Source of the DNA: Mytilus galloprovincialis
Lineage: Eukaryota > Mollusca > Bivalvia > Mytilida > Mytilidae
Reading direction: 5' to 3'
Length of the DNA: 64,000 nt
Assembly: GCF_965363235.1 (NCBI RefSeq)
Contig: NC_134849.1
Span: 49,546,122-49,610,121, forward strand
The notes beneath the pieces are model-generated. The model did not search any database. It was not told the origin of the DNA and was given only the letters and a program-made list of their open reading frames with translations. Of the stretch, positions 38,749-48,626 are shown in pieces (within the stretch, counting starts at the first letter, position 1; each line of letters starts with the position of its first letter). The position numbers and the translations under genes are program-made.

Positions 38749-39307
38749 TATGTATTTTTGATGCAATTTTCTAGAGATATTGAAAAGGTCTCACATTCAA
38801 CGTTTACTTTGTGTCAATTGAAAGAAACTGATTGCAAACTGTGTGAGTGAAAGAGATACCTACTCAGTTGATGCCTGTTTCTCGTTCAAGTTACATGTCA
38901 GTGAAACACAAAGATTCTCACATACGTTATTCTTACTTTGTATCTAACAGTTTTCCTTCAATAACAATTTAATTTCAGACGGAAGATAGGAAAGCTGACG
39001 ATTTTTATCAAAATCAAAGTATTTACTGGCAAATCACCGTTTTATCTCCCCGAAATTGTTAGGATTGATACTGAGAGTGTGTGCCTTTTTCTTCCTCTAT
39101 GCATGATACCTTAACGATCTTCCTCACTCACCAGTTAAGCTGAATGAACTCTGTCATATAACATCTGAATTCATTCAAAATGGTCGTTTTCAGGACAGAA
39201 TCAATCTGTGGGTAACTTATCGATAACTTTGTTTCCTACTTGTCTTTGAGCGCGTTGAGTGAGCAGTGTGTGTGATTCATTACAAAAAGTGGATATCAAA
39301 AAGTCTG

Positions 39308-39389
39308 CGTCGTCGACAGGATTCGAACCTGTGCGGGGAGACCCCAATAGATTTCTAGTCTATCGCCTTAACCACTCGGCCACGACGAC
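39308..39389 (-). tRNA. tRNA-Ser-AGA: tRNA-Ser (AGA), unit 36
   Basis: Gene body as in unit 1. The base three upstream of the 5' end is changed (CTTAATAC for CTTGATAC on the plus strand). Confidence 0.96.
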
Positions 39390-39687
39390 TTAATACATTC
39401 GTCCAAAATTAACTCCTTTATACTTAATACCAGATGCGACAACAACCTGTCGTAAGTACCACATCGTCATACGGAAGTCATCTGATAAGTTCTTAATTTT
39501 CCATTAGCAAGTCTGAATTAGGAAACTTAGCCTTTGTTAAATTATAGTAACTAGAGTTAAATTCGGCAAGTTTACAATTTTGGATTGTAGCCGCAGTCGA
39601 TATTTTCAATATTCAAGTTTGTCTTGTACATTTTGTCGATAATAACCTGAGCGTTATAGACTAAAAATTCCATTAGGTTGGAAGAAG

Positions 39688-39759
39688 GACTCCGTGGCGC
39701 AACGGTAGCGCGTCTGACTCCAGATCAGAAGGTTGCGTGTTCGAATCACGTCGGGGTCA
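39688..39759 (+). tRNA. tRNA-Trp-CCA: tRNA-Trp (CCA), unit 37
   Basis: Gene body as in unit 1. Because of the unit 36 deletion, its upstream region beyond 51 bp differs from other copies. Confidence 0.96.
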
Positions 39760-40318
39760 TATGTATTTTTGATGCAATTTTCTAGAGATATTGAAAAGGT
39801 CTCACATTCAACGTTTACTTTGTGTCAATTGAAAGAAACTGATTGCAAACTGTGTGAGTGAAAGAGATACCTACTCAGTTGATGCCTGTTTCTCGTTCAA
39901 GTTACATGTCAGTGAAACACAAAGATTCTCACATACGTTATTCTTACTTTGTATCTAACAGTTTTCCTTCAATAACAATTTAATTTCAGACGGAAGATAG
40001 GAAAGCTGACGATTTTTATCAAAATCAAAGTATTTACTGGCAAATCACCGTTTTATCTCCCCGAAATTGTTAGGATTGATACTGAGAGTGTGTGCCTTTT
40101 TCTTCCTCTATGCATGATACCTTAACGATCTTCCTCAGTCACCAGTTAAGCTGAATGAACTCTGTCATATAACATCTGAATTCATTCAAAATGGTCGTTT
40201 TCAGGACAGAATCAATCTGTGGGTAACTTATCGATAACTTTGTTTCCTACTTGTCTTTGAGCGCGTTGAGTGAGCAGTGTGTGTGATTCATTACAAAAGG
40301 TGGATATCAAAAAGTCTG

Positions 40319-40400
40319 CGTCGTCGACAGGATTCGAACCTGTGCGGGGAGACCCCAATAGATTTCTAGTCTATCGCCTTAACCACTCGGCCACGACGAC
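40319..40400 (-). tRNA. tRNA-Ser-AGA: tRNA-Ser (AGA), unit 37
   Basis: Same 82 nt as unit 1. Confidence 0.96.
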
Positions 40401-40809
40401 TTGATACATTCGTCCAAAATTAACTCCTTTATACTTAATACCAGATGCGACAACAACCTGTCGTAAGTGCCACATCGTCATACGGAAGTCATCTGATAAG
40501 TTCTTAATTTTCCATTAGCAAGTCTGAATTAGGAAACTTAGCCTTTGTTAAATTATAGTAACTAGAGTTAAATTCGGCAAGTTTACAATTTTGGATTGTA
40601 GCCGCAGTCGATATTTTCAATATTCAAGTTTGTCTTGTACATTTTGTCTATAAATTATCATGATTGATTCGCGTTGAATCGTATATTTTTCAAAAAGTAA
40701 GGAAAACACGATTTTATTTTTTTTACAGCCAAAGGGAGGGGTACAGGTTTAGTAGGATCGATAATAACCTGAGCGTTATAGACTAAAAATTCCATTAGGT
40801 TGGAAGAAG

Positions 40810-40881
40810 GACTCCGTGGCGCAACGGTAGCGCGTCTGACTCCAGATCAGAAGGTTGCGTGTTCGAATCACGTCGGGGTCA
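40810..40881 (+). tRNA. tRNA-Trp-CCA: tRNA-Trp (CCA), unit 38
   Basis: Same 72 nt as unit 1. Confidence 0.96.
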
Positions 40882-41440
40882 TATGTATTTTTGATGCAAT
40901 TTTCTAGAGATATTGAAAAGGTCTCACATTCAACGTTTACTTTGTGTCAATTGAAAGAAACTGATTGCAAACTGTGTGAGTGAAAGAGATACCTACTCAG
41001 TTGATGCCTGTTTCTCGTTCAAGTTACATGTCAGTGAAACACAAAGATTCTCACATACGTTATTCTTACTTTGTATCTAACAGTTTTCCTTCAATAACAA
41101 TTTAATTTCAGACGGAAGATAGGAAAGCTGACGATTTTTATCAAAATCAAAGTATTTACTGGCAAATCACCGTTTTATCTCCCCGAAATTGTTAGGATTG
41201 ATACTGAGAGTGTGTGCCTTTTTCTTCCTCTATGCATGATACCTTAACGATCTTCCTCACTCACCAGTTAAGCTGAATGAACTCTGTCATATAACATCTG
41301 AATTCATTCAAAATGGTCGTTTTCAGGACAGAATCAATCTGTGGGTAACTTATCGATAACTTTGTTTCCTACTTGTCTTTGAGCGCGTTGAGTGAGCAGT
41401 GTGTGTGATTCATTACAAAAAGTGGATATCAAAAAGTCTG

Positions 41441-41522
41441 CGTCGTCGACAGGATTCGAACCTGTGCGGGGAGACCCCAATAGATTTCTAGTCTATCGCC
41501 TTAACCACTCGGCCACGACGAC
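41441..41522 (-). tRNA. tRNA-Ser-AGA: tRNA-Ser (AGA), unit 38
   Basis: Gene body as in unit 1, with the same upstream base change as unit 36. Confidence 0.96.
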
Positions 41523-41820
41523 TTAATACATTCGTCCAAAATTAACTCCTTTATACTTAATACCAGATGCGACAACAACCTGTCGTAAGTACCACATCGT
41601 CATACGGAAGTCATCTGATAAGTTCTTAATTTTCCATTAGCAAGTCTGAATTAGGAAACTTAGCCTTTGTTAAATTATAGTAACTAGAGTTAAATTCGGC
41701 AAGTTTACAATTTTGGATTGTAGCCGCAGTCGATATTTTCAATATTCAAGTTTGTCTTGTACATTTTGTCGATAATAACCTGAGCGTTATAGACTAAAAA
41801 TTCCATTAGGTTGGAAGAAG

Positions 41821-41892
41821 GACTCCGTGGCGCAACGGTAGCGCGTCTGACTCCAGATCAGAAGGTTGCGTGTTCGAATCACGTCGGGGTCA
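41821..41892 (+). tRNA. tRNA-Trp-CCA: tRNA-Trp (CCA), unit 39
   Basis: Gene body as in unit 1. Its far upstream flank is shortened by the unit 38 deletion. Confidence 0.96.
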
Positions 41893-42451
41893 TATGTATT
41901 TTTGATGCAATTTTCTAGAGATATTGAAAAGGTCTCACATTCAACGTTTACTTTGTGTCAATTGAAAGAAACTGATTGCAAACTGTGTGAGTGAAAGAGA
42001 TACCTACTCAGTTGATGCCTGTTTCTCGTTCAAGTTACATGTCAGTGAAACACAAAGATTCTCACATACGTTATTCTTACTTTGTATCTAACAGTTTTCC
42101 TTCAATAACAATTTAATTTCAGACGGAAGATAGGAAAGCTAACGATTTTTATCAAAATCAAAGTATTTACTGGCAAATCACCGTTTTATCTCCCCGAAAT
42201 TGTTAGGAGTGATACTGAGAGTGTGTGCCTTTTTCTTCCTCTATGCATGATACCTTAACGATCTTCCTCACTCACCAGTTAAGCTGAATGAACTCTGTCA
42301 TATAACATCTGAATTCATTCAAAATGGTCGTTTTCAGGACAGAATCAATCTGTGGGTAACTTATCGATAACTTTGTTTCCTACTTGTCTTTGAGCGCGTT
42401 GAGTGAGCAGTGTGTGTGATTCATTACAAAAAGTGGATATCAAAAAGTCTG

Positions 42452-42533
42452 CGTCGTCGACAGGATTCGAACCTGTGCGGGGAGACCCCAATAGATTTCT
42501 AGTCTATCGCCTTAACCACTCGGCCACGACGAC
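42452..42533 (-). tRNA. tRNA-Ser-AGA: tRNA-Ser (AGA), unit 39
   Basis: Same 82 nt as unit 1. This is the last whole tRNA before the LINE, which starts 219 bp upstream of this gene's 5' end. Confidence 0.96.
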
Positions 42534-42752
42534 TTGATACATTCGTCCAAAATTAACTCCTTTATACTTAATACCAGATGCGACAACAACCTGTCGTAAG
42601 TACCACATCGTCATACGGAAGTCATCTGATAAGTTCTTAATTTTCCATTAGCAAGTCTGAATTAGGAAACTTAGCCTTTGTTAAATTATAGTAACTAGAG
42701 TTAAATTCGGCAAGTTTACAATTTTGGATTGTAGCCGCAGTCGATATTTTCA

Positions 42753-42947
42753 GGGACTTCCGGTTGACCTATGAAAGAGTAAACAGGTGTTTATATCGAG
42801 AGAGTCAATCTAATTTAAAAACTGTGTTTTTCCAAGTCATCGTATATGTGAATTTGTATATTTTTTGTCAGAATGTGATAATATACCTTAATATCGTTTG
42901 ATTTTTTCAACTTTTTTGTTGAAAAAGACTTTGTTTTGTCACCCGGG
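42753..42947 (+). promoter_or_regulatory. LINE 5' leader, presumed internal promoter region
   Basis: These 195 bp lie between the array joint and the first ATG of ORF1. LINEs normally carry an internal promoter here; no specific box can be named from the sequence. The leading GGG may include a cap-derived G, which would be consistent with a full-length 5' end. Confidence 0.4.
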
Positions 42948-44579
42948 ATGGGTGACAAAACGTACCCTTTGGATGACAATTATTCAAAGGAACAAACTGT
43001 TCGTGTGAATGTTGGCAGTACTAAAGTGATTACCCCAGAATTAGTGATAGATGAAATTGAAAAGAAATGTGGTGTAGGATCGGTGCTAGCGTGTGTTCCC
43101 AAGAATGATAACAATTATGAAGTAGTAATGCGGGAAAGGAGAAATGTAGGAGAAATATCAGGAGACGGTTTATTTATACAAGGTAAATCCATTAGTGTAA
43201 ATGAACTAGTATCAGTATTTAGAATTGTGTCAATTTTCAATATGAGCATGTACGTAACAGATGAAGAAATAATTGATAGATTTGATAGAATGGGTGTTGA
43301 AATAGTAACTGACATTAGGAAAAGAAAAATGAGCAGTAGATCGAATGTATATGATGGTACTAGGGTTTTTAAAGTAAAATTACCACCTACACTTGCCTCA
43401 ATACCGTATTCTATGAAATTTACAGTTAGCGGGAAGGAAACAGCATATTATAGGGTTATTCATAATGACCAGGTCAAAGTTTGTTCGGGTTGTTATAGTG
43501 CTGAACATTTATACAAAGATTGTCCAGAATTTAAATGTTTTAAATGTGGTCAACAAGGACATATTAGTAAAAACTGTTTAGAGAATAAGTGTAAGAGTTG
43601 CCTAAGGCCATACAGTGATTGCGATTGTTTAACGAGAAAGCGTTATTTCGGAGAAGGATTTGGTCATATACCCGAAGGAAAAAGAAAAACACCTTGGGGC
43701 AGAGTTTCGGACCACAAAAGAAAATATCAAGAAATTATCACCAGTAGTGAAGAAAACAATACAGAATTAAAAGAAAGTGAAAATGACTTGATTAGTGGGA
43801 ATACGTTAGATGTTGGTCCCTCAGTCATAAGTTCGGAACAGGGAACCAGTGATGATGTGAAAAAGTCAAAGGTGGTAAAAGTTGTTGCCGATGTACACAC
43901 AAGTGATATCATGTGTGATGATATAGAAGCTAATGGTGAGGATTGGAATGGAGATGACGTTAACAGAAATGGTAATGGTAATGGAGATGGAGCAATTGGT
44001 GATGGTATTGGTAATGGAGATGAAGATGATGATGATGAATATACAGACGCTGATGAAGCCATGGCAGATGATGTAACAGAGACCGTTGATAACGCGTCCG
44101 AAAATGGTGAAAAGACAAAGATCGCGACTGACAATAGTGAACAGACGAAGATCGCGACCGACAATGGTGTAAAGACAAAGATCGCGACCGAGATGACGAA
44201 TAAAGACAGTGAGCACATTTCAGAAGGACATATTGTAACTGTTAATAGCAATATTAGTAAATGTAATGTATTGTTAAGTACAAATGAAATTATGAATGAA
44301 AATGTTTCATGTGAAACAAATGTTAATGATGAGAAAATTAGTAACATCCCCTCTCTGGAACAAAAATGCAGCCAGGGAGGAGATGATGGTGTATTTGGTG
44401 AATTAGATGAAATAAGTATGGACACTGACCCATTGACTGATGAAGAAAGTGAGTGGGCTAGTGTAGAAGACAAATGCAAAAATATATTTAAAAAAAATGC
44501 AAGACGAAAGTCATTGAAAGTTAAGGTTAATGTAAGAGCTGCTATGTTGGCACATCAAAAAAAAAATAGAAACAAATAA
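42948..44579 (+). CDS. LINE ORF1 protein, RNA-binding, CCHC zinc knuckles
   Basis: The protein has 543 residues from the ATG at 42948 (MGDKTYPLDD). An in-frame TTG 12 bp upstream is a less likely start. The presumed role is binding LINE RNA to form the retrotransposition particle. Residues about 17-62 and 93-146 have the beta-alpha-beta look of RRM-like folds (inference). Two CX2CX4HX4C zinc knuckles lie at about 179-192 and 197-210, followed by a third cysteine cluster near 215-227. The rest, from about residue 235, is acidic and low in complexity. It includes an Asn/Gly/Asp-rich stretch near 340-365 and three 10-residue repeats built on KTKIATDN (DNA period 30 bp, about 44092-44193). The C-terminus is basic (KKNARRKSLKVKV). 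ORF2 starts 2 bp after the stop, so ORF2 translation probably depends on reinitiation or a related mechanism. Confidence 0.93.
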   Translation: MGDKTYPLDDNYSKEQTVRVNVGSTKVITPELVIDEIEKKCGVGSVLACVPKNDNNYEVVMRERRNVGEISGDGLFIQGKSISVNELVSVFRIVSIFNMSMYVTDEEIIDRFDRMGVEIVTDIRKRKMSSRSNVYDGTRVFKVKLPPTLASIPYSMKFTVSGKETAYYRVIHNDQVKVCSGCYSAEHLYKDCPEFKCFKCGQQGHISKNCLENKCKSCLRPYSDCDCLTRKRYFGEGFGHIPEGKRKTPWGRVSDHKRKYQEIITSSEENNTELKESENDLISGNTLDVGPSVISSEQGTSDDVKKSKVVKVVADVHTSDIMCDDIEANGEDWNGDDVNRNGNGNGDGAIGDGIGNGDEDDDDEYTDADEAMADDVTETVDNASENGEKTKIATDNSEQTKIATDNGVKTKIATEMTNKDSEHISEGHIVTVNSNISKCNVLLSTNEIMNENVSCETNVNDEKISNIPSLEQKCSQGGDDGVFGELDEISMDTDPLTDEESEWASVEDKCKNIFKKNARRKSLKVKVNVRAAMLAHQKKNRNK

Positions 44580-44581
44580 AA

Positions 44582-47500
44582 ATGGATTGTAAATATTATA
44601 TAATATTCAATATATTTTTTATAGTAATGGCTATGTTTAATGTTATAAGTCTTAATTGTAACGGACTTTGTGATAGCAATAAGAGGAATTGTATTTTTTC
44701 ATTGTGTAATGAAAGATTTTATGATATTATATGTTTACAAGAAACATTTTGGAATGATTTGTTTGTAGAAAGAATTAAAAGAGATAAAACTATTTGGGAT
44801 GGAGATATTTTTTATAGTAATAGTGGTAATAACCGTCAAGGTGTTGCTATTCTTGTTAGTAAGAAATTAAAAAACATTTTTTTAGAAGTGGAAAATGATA
44901 ATGGAAGATTTATTCATATAAAAGGGACAATTAATGATAAATTAATTGACATTTATAATATATATGCACCAAATAATGTAAATGAAAGATATGAGTTTTT
45001 CTTAAAGTGTAAACAAAAAATTAGTAAAGGAAAATATGTATTAGTTGCTGGAGATTTTAATACTACATTATCAAGTTTGGATAAGAGTGGTAAAACCATG
45101 CATTGTAATGATAAGGCTGTAAAATCCTTATGTAATTTTATGCAAGAAAAAGAATTATATGATATTTGGAGAAATAGAAATGTTAATACAAAAGTTTTTT
45201 CTAGAAAACAGGTTGTACAAGGGTTTTTAACCCAAAGCAGAATAGACTATTTTCTAGTGTCATTAGATTTAAAATCATGTATTAAGAATATTCATTATAA
45301 GGATACTAGTTTTAGTGATCATAGTATCGTCAGCATGAAGATAGATTTTTGTAATGTAGAAAGAGGTCCAGGTGTGTGGGTTTTTAATAATTCATTTTTA
45401 CAAGATGAGTTATTTATTGATAAAATGAAGAGATTATTTGCAAATGAAATTGGGTCAGATTTTTATGTGTCAAATCCCTTAATTTGGTGGGATAATTTAA
45501 AATTTACAATTAAAAGATTAAGCCAAATTTATGGCAAAGAAAAGCAAAAAGATTTAAACAGGGAATATTATAAATTGCAGAATAAAATTCAAGAATTATC
45601 AGTAAAATCTGCAAATGGTATTCAGATAAACAGTGAACAATTTTTAGAATTGCAAACGCAATTAGAAGATATTGAAACATACAAATGTCAAGGTGCAATT
45701 TTAAGATCAAAGTCACAGTGGGCTTTAGAAAGTGATAGAAATACTGCATATTTTTTGAAATTAGAAAAGTATCGACAGAATAAGAATGTGATAAGTGAAA
45801 TAAAAGATTGTGATGGGAAAATTGTTACAGAAACAAATGATTTACTTGATGTTATACATGATTATTATAAACATTTGTTTTCTTGTGTTAGTATTGATAT
45901 GCATTCAGTTGATGAATTATTGAATAATGTTAATGTAAAAATTGATGATGAAGATGTAGAAATGTGTGATGATGAAATTAGTATTGAGGAAATTGAAAAA
46001 TCCTTAAAAGGTATGAAAAAAGGGAAAACACCTGGACCAGATGGTATAACTGCAGAATTTTATTTGTATTTTTTCAATGAATTAAAGCATGTATTACTCT
46101 ATATTTATCAAAGTATTGAGGAAAATGAAGAATTATCTAGATCTATGAGATATGGGAATATAAATATAATTTTTAAAAACAAAGGTGATCAATCAGATTT
46201 GAAAAACTTTAGGCCAATTAGCTTGTTGAATGTTGACTACAAAATACTTGCCAGAGTAATGGCAAATAGATTTAAGTATGTACTACCAAAAGTTATTTCA
46301 CCAAATCAAAGCTGTTGTATTCTAGGAAAAGATATATCTGATACAGTTGTTAGTGTTAGGGATTTTATGGATTTAGTAGAAATGGATGATATAGAATGTT
46401 ATTTATTAAAATTAGATCAAGAAAAAGCATTTGACAGAGCTGGACACGAGTATCTTTTTGCAGTTTTGGATAAATTTGGATTTGGTAATAAATTCAAAAA
46501 ATGGATAAAAATATTTTACACCAACATTTTTAGTTCAGTTAAATGTAATGGATTTTTGACTCCATACTTTAGATTGAAAAACTCTGTCAAACAGGGGTGT
46601 CCCATTTCGGCTCTGTTATATGTTTTGTTAGCAGAACCATTGAGTATTGCTATTAAGAAAAATTGTGAGATAAGAGGTGTTGTAATACCAAATACAAATG
46701 TTGAAGAAAAGGTTTTTGTACATGCTGACGATACAACTTTGACCTTAGTGGACAAAAATTCAGTTAGTGAAACATTTCGGGTACTAGAATTGTACGAAAA
46801 AGCATCGGGTGCAAAATTGAATAAAGAAAAATCAGAAGTTTTAGCACTTGGAAAAGGGAAAATTTGTTCAAATGATTTAAAAATTTGGAAAATAAAAGAA
46901 TGTGATGAAGTCTTACAGTTATTAGGAATATGGGTGGGAAAAAATAAAACATTATGTGAAAAATTGAATTGGGAAGGTAAAGTACAATCAATTACAAAAC
47001 TCCTGAATTTTTGGAAAATGAGGCATTTAACTCTTCATGGAAGAGTAAGTGTTATTAGTGCCTTACTTATGAGTAAACTGTGGTATACATTAATGGTTGT
47101 AAATATACCTGAAAAGTATTGCATACTTATAAAAAAGAAATGTTTAGAATTTTTATGGAATAATAAACCTCCTCTTGTAGCATATGAGGTTATTATCAAT
47201 AAAGTAGTTGACGGAGGATTGAATTTTCCTGATATTATGCAGAAAATGTATGCTTTTAGATTAAAATATTTGAGTAGACTGTTGGATGAAAACTACTGTG
47301 CTATATGGAAACAAACTTGTCTTTATTTCTTTTCTAAGTTTGAAAATATGAATCTTGGAATTGAAATTTTATTCTGTGATCTCCGAAATAGAAAAATAGA
47401 TGCATTACCAGAATTTTATCAAAGTCTGATTTTGTCATGGCAAAGTATTTGTGAAAATGTAGATATTGAAGTTAATTCAGAAAACGTTTTTGATATTCCG

Positions 47501-48487
47501 CTTTTTCTAAATCCAAATATTACAAATGGTAATAAAATGTTATATCTTAAGACATTTATTGAAGCAGGTGTATGTAAAATAAAAGACATCGCATATGAAT
47601 GTAAACCAGGTTTCTTGAAAGAAAGTTATATTCAAGAGATTGTATTAGAAAAATTTCCGGAAGTTTCGGAAAATAAAATGTTACATGCAGTTAGAAATGT
47701 GTTAGAAACAATACCTGATGAGTATAAAGTGCTAGTTGAAGCAAATGTGCATGTTAGTAAAACTCCTGTGTTAAAACCCATGATTAAAGATGGCGTCCAA
47801 ATTTGTTCACTTCCATCCACGACGAATTTTTATTATCGAATGCTTGTATCAAAGCTTTCTAGAGAACCTAAATCTGTATCACGATGGCGTTTGATGTACG
47901 CAGATTTTGACCTAAGGAAGATCCAGAAAATCATGAATTTTTCTTTTTTACAAAGCGATTGTCGCGAGGTGGCATTTAAAGTTTTTCATCGTATTATATT
48001 TACAAAAGAAAGGCTATTTAAATGCCGTATTACAAAGGACTCACTTTGTCCTATTTGCTCAACTCTACCTGAGAATTTAAATCACCTGATTTTAGAGTGT
48101 ACGATGTTAACTCGCTTCAATGATTTTGTAAAGAATTTTTTACACAATATTTTGTATAAGAGTTCAGGCAGTTATATAAATGACCTTAGTTTTGAGTTCA
48201 TGTGTATGTTTGGTTTGACAAAACAAAATAAATATATTAATTACTATTTTGTAAATAGTGTATTAGCAATAAGAAGATTTTGTATTGTAAAAAGACGAAA
48301 TATTGCAATGTTAGAAAATAAGATTATAGACATAGAACAATACTTTAAGTCTACTCTTGTTAAAAATGTGAACTATGCTTATGAACATTATAAACGCAAC
48401 AATGCGCTACAATTATTTGAAAAGTATTATAGTGAAAATAATCCAGTATTAATTATTAGAGATAATCAAATTCAAATTGATTTCTAG
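44582..48487 (+). CDS. LINE ORF2 protein: APE endonuclease and reverse transcriptase
   Basis: The protein has 1301 residues and carries out target-primed reverse transcription: the endonuclease nicks the target and the RT copies the LINE RNA from the exposed 3' OH. The APE-type endonuclease spans about residues 19-255 with its active-site residues visible: N25 in SLNCNG, E54 in LQET, the GDFN motif at 157-160, D222 in SRID, and D246/H247 in SDHS. The RT spans about 470-800: TPGPDG near 480, FRPISLLN, motif A LDQEKAFD with D612, KQGCPISALLY, and motif C HADD with D716 and D717 (His in place of the usual Tyr). The C-terminal zinc motif CX2CX8HX4C uses C1156, C1159, H1168 and C1173. No RNase H domain is seen. 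The first 18 residues are hydrophobic and precede the conserved fold, so a start at Met17 or Met19 is also possible. Confidence 0.95.
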   Translation: MDCKYYIIFNIFFIVMAMFNVISLNCNGLCDSNKRNCIFSLCNERFYDIICLQETFWNDLFVERIKRDKTIWDGDIFYSNSGNNRQGVAILVSKKLKNIFLEVENDNGRFIHIKGTINDKLIDIYNIYAPNNVNERYEFFLKCKQKISKGKYVLVAGDFNTTLSSLDKSGKTMHCNDKAVKSLCNFMQEKELYDIWRNRNVNTKVFSRKQVVQGFLTQSRIDYFLVSLDLKSCIKNIHYKDTSFSDHSIVSMKIDFCNVERGPGVWVFNNSFLQDELFIDKMKRLFANEIGSDFYVSNPLIWWDNLKFTIKRLSQIYGKEKQKDLNREYYKLQNKIQELSVKSANGIQINSEQFLELQTQLEDIETYKCQGAILRSKSQWALESDRNTAYFLKLEKYRQNKNVISEIKDCDGKIVTETNDLLDVIHDYYKHLFSCVSIDMHSVDELLNNVNVKIDDEDVEMCDDEISIEEIEKSLKGMKKGKTPGPDGITAEFYLYFFNELKHVLLYIYQSIEENEELSRSMRYGNINIIFKNKGDQSDLKNFRPISLLNVDYKILARVMANRFKYVLPKVISPNQSCCILGKDISDTVVSVRDFMDLVEMDDIECYLLKLDQEKAFDRAGHEYLFAVLDKFGFGNKFKKWIKIFYTNIFSSVKCNGFLTPYFRLKNSVKQGCPISALLYVLLAEPLSIAIKKNCEIRGVVIPNTNVEEKVFVHADDTTLTLVDKNSVSETFRVLELYEKASGAKLNKEKSEVLALGKGKICSNDLKIWKIKECDEVLQLLGIWVGKNKTLCEKLNWEGKVQSITKLLNFWKMRHLTLHGRVSVISALLMSKLWYTLMVVNIPEKYCILIKKKCLEFLWNNKPPLVAYEVIINKVVDGGLNFPDIMQKMYAFRLKYLSRLLDENYCAIWKQTCLYFFSKFENMNLGIEILFCDLRNRKIDALPEFYQSLILSWQSICENVDIEVNSENVFDIPLFLNPNITNGNKMLYLKTFIEAGVCKIKDIAYECKPGFLKESYIQEIVLEKFPEVSENKMLHAVRNVLETIPDEYKVLVEANVHVSKTPVLKPMIKDGVQICSLPSTTNFYYRMLVSKLSREPKSVSRWRLMYADFDLRKIQKIMNFSFLQSDCREVAFKVFHRIIFTKERLFKCRITKDSLCPICSTLPENLNHLILECTMLTRFNDFVKNFLHNILYKSSGSYINDLSFEFMCMFGLTKQNKYINYYFVNSVLAIRRFCIVKRRNIAMLENKIIDIEQYFKSTLVKNVNYAYEHYKRNNALQLFEKYYSENNPVLIIRDNQIQIDF

Positions 48488-48620
48488 TGTGATAATTATC
48501 ATGTGTTATTAATTGTGAATATATTACATATGATTGAAGTTGTAATCTTACAAGCTTATATTGTGATAATGTGAATTTTCAGGAGTATAGCCTGATTATT
48601 CTTTTTATATGTATTATCTG

Positions 48621-48626
48621 AATAAA
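48621..48626 (+). promoter_or_regulatory. Polyadenylation signal of the LINE
   Basis: AATAAA lies 133 bp after the ORF2 stop and about 13 bp before the terminal A run at 48640-48649. The position is typical for the 3' end of a LINE transcript. Confidence 0.85.

Larger units (their letters stand above)
38626..39636. repeat. Unit 36, 111 bp shorter at its right end
   Basis: This unit is 1011 bp. It ends at ACATTTTGTC and passes directly into the next CGATAATAACC, with a 2-bp microhomology (TC). Both tRNA genes are kept. It also carries CTTAATACATTCG next to tRNA-Ser and GTACCACATC further on. Unit 38 has the same set. Confidence 0.95.
40759..41769. repeat. Unit 38, same 111-bp loss as unit 36
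   Basis: This 1011-bp unit has the same deletion joint and the same linked substitutions as unit 36. A full-length unit (37) lies between them. The pattern 36-37-38-39 therefore looks like a two-unit block that was duplicated, a small higher-order repeat. Confidence 0.94.
1..42752. repeat. Tandem array of 1122-bp tRNA-Trp/tRNA-Ser units, segment 1 (units 1-39)
   Basis: Thirty-nine head-to-tail copies of one unit. Starts (at the word CGATAATAACC): 1, 1123, 2245, 3367, 4489, 5611, 6733, 7855, 8977, 10099, 11221, 12343, 13465, 14587, 15709, 16831, 17324, 18446, 19568, 20690, 21804, 22918, 24040, 25162, 26284, 27406, 28528, 29650, 30772, 31894, 33016, 34138, 35260, 36382, 37504, 38626, 39637, 40759, 41770. 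The regular period is 1122 bp. Each unit has tRNA-Trp on plus at unit nt 52-123 and tRNA-Ser on minus at unit nt 683-764, so the genes converge. The spacers (unit nt 124-682 and 765-1122 plus 1-51) hold no open frame of note and no RNA gene I recognise. Copies differ by only a few substitutions, which points to continuing unequal exchange or gene conversion. Unit 39 stops at unit nt 983, where the LINE begins. Confidence 0.98.

Noticed and set aside
1-42752. CRISPR-like or satellite-only reading of the array
   Set aside because: The unit is 1.1 kb with two complete tRNA genes and no short repeat-spacer alternation; it is a gene array.
42936-42947. TTG at 42936 as the start of LINE ORF1
   Set aside because: It is not an ATG; the first ATG in frame is at 42948, and the four extra residues add nothing conserved.
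43727-44479. Minus-strand frames opposite LINE ORF1 (43115-43315, 43727-44479, 43866-44216, 43960-44178)
   Set aside because: They are shadows of ORF1. Their Ser/His/Ile-rich text mirrors the acidic GAT/AAT-rich tail on the other strand.
45510-47820. Minus-strand frames opposite LINE ORF2
   Set aside because: Short, with no protein features, and fully contained in a gene with clear domains on the plus strand.
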